Positions 25,071-37,400 of a DNA stretch of 64,000 nt are shown one piece after another. The DNA lies in the NCBI RefSeq assembly GCF_032854445.1, contig NC_088305.1, positions 15,669,717-15,733,716 of the forward strand, written 5' to 3'. The notes beneath the pieces are model-generated. The model did not search any database. It worked only from the letters and a program-made list of their open reading frames with translations, and had not been told where the DNA came from. Every line of letters starts with the position of its first letter. The first letter of the stretch is position 1. Both the position numbers and the translations under genes were made by a program. This stretch comes from Liolophura sinensis. Lineage: Eukaryota; Mollusca; Polyplacophora; Chitonida; Chitonidae.

Positions 25071-26583
25071 AGACACTATTAAATATGGAATGATGAGGGA
25101 ATCACAAATACACTATCCTCCTTAACAAACACAAACTACAACAACAAAACAACAAATTAGAAGTGAGTCAACACTAATCATGACTTGGACGGCAAAAAAA
25201 GAAAACAAGACTGAATCTTAAACAAATGCGTATAAATTGCATACATAAAAGTATCGAAACAACTTGATGGCTTCATTTTGCTGCATATGATCATTACCAT
25301 GCAGAAGACTAATTTGAGCGACAAATAAGTTTGTCTCCGATTTAATAATATCATTAAAATTTAAGTGGGGCAACTAATGCCCTAAAATGAAAGGCTTTAT
25401 TGTGGTTAATATTTCATATCAAAGCCACAAGTGGTAGTCAGTCTCTTAACAAGCTTATAAACTGGCTGAAACATGGAAAACAAAAGCTCTAACAACCATT
25501 TGGATCAACGGCCTACATGTACATATGAAATAAATGTGTACACTTGATTTACATCAGGAGTTGTAAGACACAACACAAACTGTACACTTGATTTACATCA
25601 GGAGTTGTAAAACACAACAAAAAGTGTACACTTAATTAACATCAGGAGTTGTAAGACACAACAAAAAGTGTATACTTGATTTACATCAGGAGTTGTAAGA
25701 CACAACAAAAAGTGCAATCATGAGGGCCGGTATAAACAAAAACAGGTCATCTGAAAGAGGAGGGTGGGTGGCCATATGAACAAAAGACAAAATTCACGGA
25801 ATGTACAGTCATTACTGAAACCCACTGCTGAAACATTTGACTCAGTTATTATACATTACATGATTACAATACTGACCATTTCTTACGTTTCATACATGTG
25901 TCACAATATACTACAACTAGGTGCAAAATACCCAAATGTAAATTAATTTCAAGACGTTACTTTAATTTCCTTTACCAACAATAAAATCCTTAATTACATG
26001 TACCTGTGTAGTTCAAAAAAAGAAAATAGAATAAAACGGTAGAGAATATGTTGGGGAAATATAATGCCTAACAAACAGGTGTGAATAATGAGGATTTCTC
26101 TTCCTCGACAGATAAACTTGCTCAACTTCATGTACGTGTATTATACACAAGACACAAGATTCTTCATCAAAACTGATCTGTTTTTTATCGCACAAGATTA
26201 GTGTCGCTGATGATAATCTCGATCAGTCAGCAACTGAAAAGTGAGCAGAACACTGGAAATTAGATGTCGCTAATTGATAAATTATCATCAAAATATGTCA
26301 GTCTAGTTACAAGTTTCAGGCTACCTTGTACTCTAACTTGGTCTCCTGCTTCACACAATAAACGAACAAAAGACCCAAACACCTGTACTCATACATATTT
26401 GCACATTCAAAATACATAAAACTTTATATGAATTCTGTGACCCATGTGGACCGGAGAACACAGGTTCAAATCCTCTGTCTGCCAGTTCAACTGCAGCCTT
26501 AAATTAGTAGGCTTTTCAGGTGCAGTTGCTTCCCCAGGCCTGCCCGGTTGCTTTAACCCATCATCCTTCTGACATATGCATGT
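25071..26583. other. sequence downstream of NEK10, probably 3' flank
   Basis: AT-rich non-coding DNA between the 41-bp array and the NEK10 terminal array. It includes the 44-bp repeat at 25537-25713. I could not identify a clear NEK10 polyadenylation signal. Confidence 0.45.
25537..25713 (+). repeat. 44-46-bp tandem repeat, 4 copies
   Basis: The unit is TGTACACTTGATTTACATCA, GGAGTTGTAAGACACAACA and a short A-rich end. Confidence 0.9.
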
Positions 26584-26620
26584 TCATGTATACATAAATA
26601 ACCTGACAGAATATCTGACT

Positions 26621-28410
26621 GGCGAGACCCTGCTGATGGGCAGTAGGGGTACAATCCTGTCCGGCGCACGGGACATGTAGTAACAGCCACTCTCCACCAG
26701 GGTACCCTCATGAGCTCAAACACAGGACCCTGTCTATGGGCCCTAGAGGCGGAATCCTGTCTCGTGCTGGGGACATGTTGTAACAGCCACTCTCCGCCAA
26801 GGTACCCGCATGAGCTCAAACACAGAACCCAACCTATGGGCCCTAGAGGCTGAATCCTGTCTCGTGCTGGGGACATGTCGTAACAGCCACTCTCCACCAG
26901 ATTACCCTCATGAGCTCAAACACAGAACCCAACCTATGGGCCCTAGAGGCTGAATCCTGTCTCATGCTGGGGACATGTCGTCACAACCACTCTCCACCAG
27001 ATTACCCTCATGAGCTCAAAGACGGGACCCTGCCTATGGGCCCTAGAGGCTGAATCCTGTCTCATGCTGGGGACATGTCGTCACAACCACTCTCCACCAG
27101 ATTACCCTCATGAGCTCAAAGACGGGACCCTGCCTATGGGCCCTAGAGGCGGAATCCTGTCTCGTGCTGGGGACATATCGTAACATCCACTCTCCACCAG
27201 GGTACCCTCATGAGCTTAATGATGGGACCCTGCCTATGGGCCCTAGGGGCTGAATCCTGTCTCGTGCTGGGGACATGTCTTAACAGCCACTCTCCACCAG
27301 GGTACCCTCATGAGCTCAATGATGGGACCCTGCCTATGGGCCCAAGCGGCTGAATCCTGTCTCATGCTGGGGACATGTCATAACGGCCACTCACCACCAG
27401 GGTACCCTCATGAGCTCAAAGACGGGACCCTGCCTATGGGCCCTAGAGGCTGAATCCTGTCTCGTGCTGGGGACATGTCGTAATAGCCACTCTCCACCAG
27501 GGTACCCTCATGAGCTCAAAGACGGGGCCCTGCCTATGGGCCCTAGAGGCTGAATCCTGTCTCGTGCTGGGGACATGTCTTAACAGCCACTCTCCACCAG
27601 GGTACCCTCATGAGCTTAATGATGGGACCCTGCCTATGGGCCCTAGAGGCTGAATCCTGTCTCGTGCTGGGGACATGTCGTAATAGCCACTCTCCACCAG
27701 GGTACCCTCATGAGCTTAATGATGGGACCCTGCCTATGGGCCCTAGAGGCTGAATCCTGTCTCGTGCTGGGGACATGTCGTAATAGCCACTCTCCACCAG
27801 GGTACCCTCATGAGCTTAATGATGGGACCCTGCCTATGGGCCCTAGAGGCTGAATCCTGTCTCGTGCTGGGGACATGTCGTAATAGCCACTCTCCACCAG
27901 GGTACCCTCATGAGCTTAATGATGGGACCCTGCCTATGGGCCCTAGAGGCGGAATCCTGTCTCGTGCTGGGGACATGTCGTAATAGCCACTCTCCACCAG
28001 GGTACCCTCATGAGCTTAATGATGGGACCCTGCCTATGGGCCCTAGAGGCGGAATCCTGTCTCGTGCTGGGGACATGTCGTAATAGCCACTCTCCACCAG
28101 GGTACCCTCATGAGCTTAATGATGGGACCCTGCCTATGGGCCCTAGAGGCTGAATCCTGTCTCGTGCTGGGGACATGTCGTAATAGCCACTCTCCACCAG
28201 GGTACCCTCATGAGCTTAATGATGGGACCCTGCCTATGGGCCCTAGAGGCTGAATCCTGTCTCGTGCTGGGGACATGTCGTAATAGCCACTCTCCACCAG
28301 GGTACCCTCATGAGCTCAATGATGGGACCCTGCCTATGGGCCCTAGAGGCTGAATCCTGTCTCGTGCTGGGGACATGTCGTAATAGCCACTCTCCACCAG
28401 GGTACCCTCA
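26621..28410 (-). repeat. 100-bp minisatellite amplified from the NEK10 terminal exon, about 18 copies
   Basis: Units begin at 26701, 26801 and so on up to 28301, exactly 100 bp apart with no insertion or deletion in 17 copies. A more diverged 18th copy lies at 26621-26700. Read on the minus strand the unit is coding-exon sequence: GTLVESGYYDMSPARDRIQ and onward. The unit nearest the gene (28308-28409) contains the last codons and the stop. Because 100 is not a multiple of 3, successive units rotate in frame. The array would be transcribed as 3' UTR. Confidence 0.97.
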
Positions 28411-28477
28411 ATCATACGCTGCATCTGCTCGTAGCTGATACCCACGTCTTTGTAGTCTGGGTCATAATTACTGGTCA
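28308..28477 (-). CDS. NEK10: NEK10 window exon 27 (terminal coding exon)
   Basis: Acceptor CCCTTTACAG. It encodes TSNYDPDYKDVGISYEQMQ and RMIEGTLVESGYYDM, then RVPSLSS and TGA (28308-28310). The YEQMQ...ESGYY part aligns with the human C-terminus. The last 102 bp belong to the 100-bp array, so the final residues and the stop are set by the repeat. Confidence 0.93.
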
Positions 28478-31400
28478 CTGTAAAGGGAAACAAAAAAGCA
28501 ATCAGAGACTGCAAACACGTGAGTTTGACGATCCTACATGTATGCCATGATATCATACCCTAGACATATCTATACTCTGCTATATGGGCAAGCAGAGTCA
28601 ACAACTCAAAAAATCAAAGTGTGAAAAAAATAATCTGGGAGTGCATCACTACAGGTTGTCTTGCACAATTTGTGTGAGGTTAAGAAACATGTGCCATATC
28701 ATACCAGAGTTATATGTAGGCCCATATAATTGTCAAAATATGTCCAGCACAAATTTGCTAATTAGCAGACTGGAAAATATACACAAGGGTAGACTTCTGA
28801 GAATTCTCCGCCAAATTAATAGCTGAGATTATGGCCCACACAAATTTTCTCTGAAATATCACAGGCCCGGAAAATAAGAGTGTTAAACACAGATCAAAAT
28901 GTCGAAAAAACTATGAACCTGACAGTGCACAACCACTGGTCATTTTGCCTTACAACTGCAGAGGCACTGCTCCATACAAATTTGTGTGGGACAGATGGAC
29001 GAAGAGACAGAAAACAAGATCGCTGTATGTCCCTCTCTTAATGCATACTTGTGCATGTAGTTTTGGTGAAACATTTCATGTCCCACATATATAGTCCACT
29101 AACTGAATATTACACAGACCACACCATACATGTATATGGCCATTATTAAAACATGTGCTTAAGTCCATCATACAAGCAAATGGCTAGTTATTTTATTTGT
29201 TTATTTGATTGGTGTTTTATGCTGTACTCAAGAATATTTCACTTATGAGCATTATGGTGGGTGGAAACCCATGACCATCCGCAGGTTGCTGGCAGACCTT
29301 CCCATGAATGGCAGGAGAGGAAGCCAGCATGAGCTGGACTTGAACTCACAGCGACTGCTTTGGTGAGAGGCTCCCGGGTCATTACGTAGCGCTAGAGCTC
29401 TAACTAACTGAGCCACGGGTGCCCCCAGATGGCTAGTAATTTCCTGTAAAAACAATGTGAACATCGTCCTACAAAGCCCTGAATTTGACCTCAAAGTTCA
29501 TCATGACTTCATGACTACATTGCTCATTATGCCTGAATGTTGATTTTCAGGTTTGCCAGAAAGGTACAATGGCATCACAATGGAAGAAATGTAAGTTTCA
29601 GCACCGAAACTGATAACTGATGGCCTTTACATGTATTTGCCTGTAAAACTTGAAGTTTAGATAGAAAAAACAAAATGTGAAGTTACACATACATGTATAT
29701 GTAGGCTTTGAACTCACCAAGATTGTCTGCATTGATTATTCCTGGCTCTGAGGAGGCTGTGTCTCTTCTTCCAGGTTTCTCCAGGTAGCCCAAGTTTAGG
29801 TCAATAATGTCACGGGAACCTTGTAGTAACTGTGTAAACAGGCCAGACCGAGAAGTTTAATAGAGCAAGCTCTTAACATTTATGATAAACCCAATGGGAG
29901 ATAAGTGAAGAGTTCTAAAATAAGACTATAGCACTGACAGCAAGACTAGAGCAGTGAAGACTGTGATAGCTGGTAAATGGTCATAGATTACAGGTGAAAC
30001 CCAGACTCCTGTTAATTTACCTCTGTTAGGGTCTTACTCCAAACTGTTCACATGCAAGTTTATAAAGCAGAAAGGTACACCCCCTAGCAGTCTGGCTTAA
30101 GCAAAATTAGGTAATAAAAATGCAGCGATGTTGAATGATACAATATACCCACGACGTCACGGTCTAGAGCTACTCAACATACTGTGCTCATGCTGGCTTC
30201 CTCTCCGGCCATACATGGGAAGGTCTGTCAGCAGCCTGCAGATGGTTGTGTGATTCCCACGAGCTATGATTGGTTCCCTCCCATCATAATGCTAGCTGCC
30301 ATCGTACACGTGAAACATTCTTGAGTACGGGTTAAAACACCAAATAAATAAATAAATTAACCAATGTACAATAACATTATAATGATGGGACCTAAGCAAA
30401 TCATAAGCCATTCACATCTGATCTCTGAGGAACTTGTTGAAACCTGTCTATTAGTATTGCACAACAGTCTGGAATACACAGGCATGGTTTCTGTTAAACG
30501 CCATACCCAAGAAGTTTTCCTTACATTTGCTACCAGTTGTAAGTGTGGAGAAAACTAGACTGTCCAAGGTACACTACTGACCACTTGCAAGTATGTATAG
30601 TTACTAACAAGCGTTCACATACTTGATCGAAAGAATGGCAAGTCATACTGGTGAAAGACAAGTGGCATACTGGTGAAAGACAAGTGCCATATTAGTGAAA
30701 GACAAGTGCCACATTTGTGAAAGACAAGTGCCATATTGGTGAAAGTCAAGTGACATATTGGTGAAAGACAAGTGACATATTGGTGAAAGACAAGTGCCAT
30801 ATTGGTGAAAGACAAATGCCATATTGGTGAAAGACAAGTGCCATATTGGTGAAAGACAAGTGCCATATTGGTGAAAGACAAGTGCCATATTGGTTAAAGA
30901 CAAGTGCCATATTGGTTAAGACAAGTGCCATATTGGTGAAAGACAAATGCCATATTGGTGAAAGACAAGTGCCATATTGGTGAAAGACAAGTGCCATATT
31001 GGTTAAAGACAAGTGCCATATTGGTGAAAGACAAGTGCCATATTGGTTAAAGACAAGTGCCATATTGGTGAAAGACAAGTGCCATATTGGTGAAAGACAA
31101 GTGGCATTCAATGAATATCTAAGACTGCAGTCAAATGGCCCAGTGAGCCCAGTCATGGCCCCATCACTACGTCCTTCAAAGGCTCTGGGGTCATTTTCCC
31201 TTAACTACACATACCAGGACATTGTGTGTTGCAGATATATATAGAGTGTACTGAGCTATAAGGGCTACTTAACATTAAGTATGCTTCATGAAACCAGCCC
31301 AATACTTAACCTCAAGATTATTGCACCATGTGTACAAACAGTGGGAAAATCTGAGATCAAAAAACGTCTTGACAAAAAGTTACCTACATGTAATTTCCCA

Positions 31401-34400
31401 ACACAAGAGTTCCAATAAGAACCATGGAGATTTGAATACTTCCAAAACAAGACCACTGTTCGGGGAAGGTTTCCGTTCATCTGCTACATGTGGCTACCAC
31501 CTTTGAATATGAGCCATCTCTATTACTAGATATAATTTGATTCTCTGTCATATGCCTCTCTCTGCCACCACACACCTCTCTGCCTCCACACACAACTGTC
31601 TTACCTTCTTCAGCTCTGTCTTCAGGTTAAAAGAAGTGCTCTGTGGGGCAAATAAGGCTCTCTTGAACTTCTCAATGGCTCTGCGATGTGGGTTGGGACA
31701 CAGAACTGGGGGTAGCTGTAGAGAGGAAAAGCAATGGAAACAAGAATTCAGATGTCAAAAATACCCCCCTTCCATCCCCCAACATTTCAAATAAAAGAAA
31801 ATAAAAATGAAACTGATAAGCAGCAATGCCAAGGTTCAAGTTGGTATTTCCAGCCTATTTGGTGTCACTTCCTGTTAATTGAATGGTGTCTATTCACTGA
31901 TATATAACTAGCTTCATTAGAAAGCATACATTCTTTTTACCCATCTGATTCAGTACATTGTATTACACTATGTAGAATGTACATGTAAATGTGCCAAATG
32001 TAGTCACCTGACCTGGACAATTGTCAGGATACATACAGTATATATGTACATGTAGCCCTTTGTTATGTAATGACTTGTTACACCTGTAGCTGCAGGAAGA
32101 CAGAGACAGAGATATGACAAACACATGTAGTGTTGCTTTATATATGAACCATAGATGTGATGGGAAATGTTTAAACATGCTCAGCTATAGCTTGTAAATT
32201 AAGTTCATTACGTGTCCCAGTACAGAAAATACCAATCTGGCCAATGTCTCATGTACATGTATAGTATTAAAATGGTTCTAAAGTTTCTTAAAACTTATAC
32301 TTTGGTCACTTCAGGATTCCTTATTTGATTGCAAAAGTTATTAATGCAGCCTACCAATCATAAGAGCTAAATCCATAAATGGACCTTTGGAAATATAAAC
32401 ACGTCGACAAATTTCTTATTACGACTTAACCTGATTGCACTCTGGCTCAGGGTGACTCAGAAGAGAGGGGCTCCATCATATTTAACTTAATATTTTTTTT
32501 TATACTTTTCTACATAATGAATGTAGATGTAAAGCTACTGCAGAGTCTCTGTATAGAAAAAGAGCCATGATTAATAGCCATAATGGTCATACAAGTACCA
32601 GAGCCCAGTTGTTCAAAAGTGCACCGATCCAGTAAGCAAGTACAGCTCCAATGACTCCTAACCTTTAAGTGATCATTCCTTTCATTTTAGACATGTCAGA
32701 CAAGACACCAATAAGGCAGTACATATCCTCAATTAATGTTCGGATCAAGACAAAAGGGAGAAAAATTTTATGACCTATTCTATTCTTCGATTTACAGCCC
32801 CGTGAATTTGAATTCTCAGTAATAGACCAATGTGAGGTCAATCGGATGGACAGTTGTGAAGTGCATGTAAGTACTTCCTTAATAGACACATGATCTACAT
32901 ACCTGGGAAATGTAGAGAATCTTATGAAGCTGGTGTAAAAGCTGGAGGATGGGGTCACTGATCTGCCGGACTTTACGCGGTGAAATCGTCAAGGTGGCGG
33001 AATCTACATGTATAACAATCAAACCATTCAGATTTCCTCAACGTGTGCTAAAAACATGTTAGTGCCATCCTATAAGGGTGTTCACAAAGCAAATTTCCCA
33101 GAAAACACTAAATATTTAGTTTCAGCTTCAAACTAAAACCTCTCACAATTTGTGTACATTCAGCCCAATGAAATAATAATTAACAGGTTCTCAACTGTGA
33201 AAGACAAAGGGCTTTCAAGAACGTGCATTTATTTATCGGTTCATTTCAAATATAATAGAATACAAACTTTGACGTTGAAAAATCAACGATGAAGAACATT
33301 TTCCACGACATCTCAAGGTCTTGGATACCTTATTTTAACAAAATTCATGATCCACTTGGGCCCCAGTGGCTGGTTTCATGATCCAGCTGGGGCCCAGTGG
33401 CTGGTTTCATGATCCAGCTGGGGCCCAGTGGTTGGTTTCATGATCCAGCTGGGGCCCAGTGGCTGGTTTCATGATCCAGTTGAGGCCCAGTGGCTGGTTT
33501 CATGATCCAGTTGAGGCCCAATGGCTGGTTTCATGAAGTTCATTTGGCTAATAATTAAACCCTAAAAAACCATCTGACTGTGACAATGTATGTAGACATG
33601 AAGTCTACTTAGCTAAAGGCTACACTTAATACTAAGTAAGCTTCATGTGGCCTGGATATACATATGTAGATGCAAAAAGAACTTACTTGGTCTTCGCGCA
33701 GACTTTCTGCTGCAATGCACAAGGTTATCCACAGCTGTGACGCTCTGTGACCTCTGGTACAGGTGTCTGTGGGTTAGTGCCATGACGGTGGGGTCTACAC
33801 TAGACCCCGGGGTACAGTTGTTGGGGGATGGGTCTCCTGAGCTGATACCAGAGTCACGGCTGTACTTTACTGCAGGAGAATAGACACAACAACGGATGGG
33901 TTCAGCATGTATTATGCTTTGTTTCATCTGCACCTTAAATGAGTAAGGTAAATTCTCACAGGACGGACAGAAAGTTTTCACACTGGGCAGGGGTAGGGGT
34001 TTAATGGAAGCTTAAGAATGAAGTATTTATTCATTTATTTATTTATTTGATTGGTATTTTACGCCATACTCAAGAATATTTCACTTATACGACGCTGGCC
34101 AGCATAATGGTGGGTGGAAGCGAGCATGATCTGAACTTCAACTCACAGCGACTGCACTGGTGAGAGGCTCCTGGATCATTACGCTGCGCTAGCGCGCTAA
34201 CCAACTGAGCCCCCAGAATGAAGTATAAAGGCTACAAAACTCTGTCTGGAGAGGCAGTACTTCTGGTTCCTGGCACTTTAACCAAAGTCATAAACCTGAA
34301 TGCTGTCATAAGATACACATGTAAGTGACAAATCCTTCAGCACAGCGTTTAATATAGTAAAACACTTACGATAAGTGAAGACTTCCAAAATAAAAGATGA

Positions 34401-37400
34401 CGGCATAGTTAGTAATATCAAATTTATTTATTTATTGGATTAGTGTTTTACACCGTACTCAAGAAAATTTCGGTTATATGACGGTGGCCAGCATTATGGT
34501 GGGAGGAAACCTGGCAGTGCCCGGGGGAAACCCACGACCATCCGCAGGCTGCTGCCAGACCTTCCCACTTACGGCCAGTAAAATCAGATCGGTGACCACA
34601 GTGTGGTGATAGTTGGTAATTAAATGTCTCATGTACAGGTAACTGGTTACCTTGGTTTGGTTTTATTCTAACTGTTCATGTAAATGGTTAATTATCAAGG
34701 AATCAACCAATTAATGAATCAGATCAAAAGTTCAAAACCTTCCTGATTTATTAAGTGGCGCCAAATTGCGCCATATAAACAGTGCTTTATAAGCAGACTG
34801 AATTTACAGCTCTTTACGAATACTAATGGGAACAGAAGGCGTACCTGTGTTAGGGATTTCCACTGAGAGTTGATCCAGGCACTGTGAGTGTGGCAGTCTT
34901 CGTGACTGCCTGGCCTCGCGAGATTTGGGCGTTCCCGGGGGCTGAGGATTGGTGCTCTGTGCCTCTGAGGACAACACCACTGCTTTGCGCTCACTACCTG
35001 CGCTGCTTTCTCGGCTTTCACTGCCACTGCTGGGGGAGCTATCATCGTCATCGCTGATCCAGCCCTGTTCGTTTGTTTGTTCTTCCGGGTCATCCACGTC
35101 TATACGCAGCATGGAGCTGTTGATGCTTGCTGTAGGGCTGTTCAGAACACCTCTCGTTAACTTTCGTGTCAGGCTTTCTGACTCGAAAAAAACCTCTTCT
35201 GATGTTTGTGTATTTTCCTTAGAAAAAAAAAACAAATGTGTGTAAACAGAATAATATTAGCCCAAATTCCTGAAACAATAACAAATAATCTTCCCTTTAG
35301 AAAGATGCAACATCAAATAATGTGATTAGCTTCCTGCGTTTCTTAATGCTGTAGTTCTTTGAGTGTGCAGATGGTTGAATGACCAAATGTATGTATCAGA
35401 AATTGTGAGAACTGCTTACCAGTTAATGACGTTTGTTTAATAGAAAATTGAATGTGAAAACTATACACAAAAATAATTAAATTTAAGTCTAATGTTCTTC
35501 AGAGGCATTTACTCAACTTTTTAACTGATATGTGATTGACATCTCGACGCAATATGTTCCTGCATTTCCACCGACACAATTCAGTTAGATTGGTATTAAA
35601 ATATGCATGTAGGTATAACCATGCAGAAGCAAAGCATTTACCATGCTCAAACCAAAGCATATTTGAAATCATGCTATACACGTACAGCAGTGTTCATGAT
35701 GAAAATGACCAATTACACACTGCACACAACTTCAAATGTGAAATCATGAAAATCATAAAAAAAAACGATCAAAGTCAAGTTGAATGTACAAGTACATGTA
35801 TGTACAGGTATGCACAGGTATGCACAGGTATGCACAGGTATTCTTGGCATTTTACGTCATACTTCATTATTTTTTCCGTCTTGTGACGCCAAGTCATTAG
35901 GTGCGTCCCCATACATTGTGGCAGGGCAAGTCGATGATGCCAAAGTGCTCACGCCACTTAAATATCATGCTGAAGACACCAGACATGACACCACGCTCAG
36001 TCACATTATAATGACACCGGGTCAAACAGTCGTGTTTCCTTGCTCTAGCTTCTCAGAACTGAGCGCCATGCAAGGCAGTAACAAGTAACATTTTTAAAGT
36101 TTTTGATGTGACCTGACCCAGGTTTGATCCCAGGTCTCCCAACCTCAAGGCAGATGCTACAACCATTAGGCCGCCGAAGCAGTCAATTCAGTCAAGTTGA
36201 GATGGTTGAGATGTGTCACTAAACTCCACCCACCTTCATACTGGCTCCTCCCCCACTGCTGGCGAGGTTGACCAGTTTGTCGTACCTCTCTTGTGAGGCC
36301 AGAAACAATCGGTGATAGTTCTGCATGTTACGGCATGCCTCGTAAAAGTGCCTGAAACAAACACAGCTAACAATGATACAAAACATGTATTTTGTATATA
36401 AAATGTAACTAAAAAGTTGGTCTAATAGGGCTAAAAATTTCACACCATACACATGTACAATATACTTTTAACATACAGTACACTGTTATACACTGCACAT
36501 GTTTACCTGGCATCCTTCAAGAAATGATGCATTACACATATCTCTCCTCTCTGTTTAAAGTGATAAACTATATTGATGTTTTCATTTCTTGTATGTGGTA
36601 TCAGAAGATAACACATATGCAAGCGACCATATGTCTCTTATAGCAAAAAGACGGCCTCCGTAACCGAGGTGGTTAGCGTGACAGTATGGTACAATAACCT
36701 GGGAGCCTCTCACTAATGCGATCGATGTGAATTCTAGTCCAGCACATGTTGGCTTCCCCTCCGGCCATATGTGGGAAGGTCTGCCAGCAACCTGCTGATA
36801 CTTGTGGGTTTCCCCTGGGCTCTGTCTGGTTTTCTCCCACCATAATGCTGGTCATTGTTGTATCAGTTAAATATTCTTGAGTACAAAGTAAAGCACAAAT
36901 CCAAAAAAATAAAGACATCTTAACAAACAACGTATAAGAAAAGCATGGTCCTACAGATAAATTGTTGCTAATGTCAGCACATACTGGAGTGATTAGGCTA
37001 GTGGGCCTATAAGCTTACTTTTGCGTTCTTGTCCTCTCTCTGTCCAGCTTCCTCTCCAAGCCTGTCTGGTTGACACTCATGTTGTCCATGTGGACCAGGA
37101 GTATGTCCACCAGCTGTCCACTCAGCTCCAGGATGTCTGGTCTGTCCTCAGGGGAGGAGGTGATACACCTAGAACAAACAAAGTAACACTGGCTGAGTAA
37201 CTACATGTGCCTGAGGACCAGGAGGAGGGCTGGAGGAAACTGTGATGCCCAAATTAAACGACTGACCTATGGCAAGATACTGATGAAGTTACCCCACACA
37301 TGACATACAGATATGCCCACCACATTGGTGAAAAACATGTGGTCTTCAACCAACACAAGTCTGTTTGTCCACTTATTGTCACCAAGGCCCCACAAACAGT

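Noticed and set aside
26553-26897. Separate 114-codon gene with ESGCYDMSPARDRIQ
   Set aside because: It is the 100-bp NEK10 terminal-exon repeat read in rotating frames.
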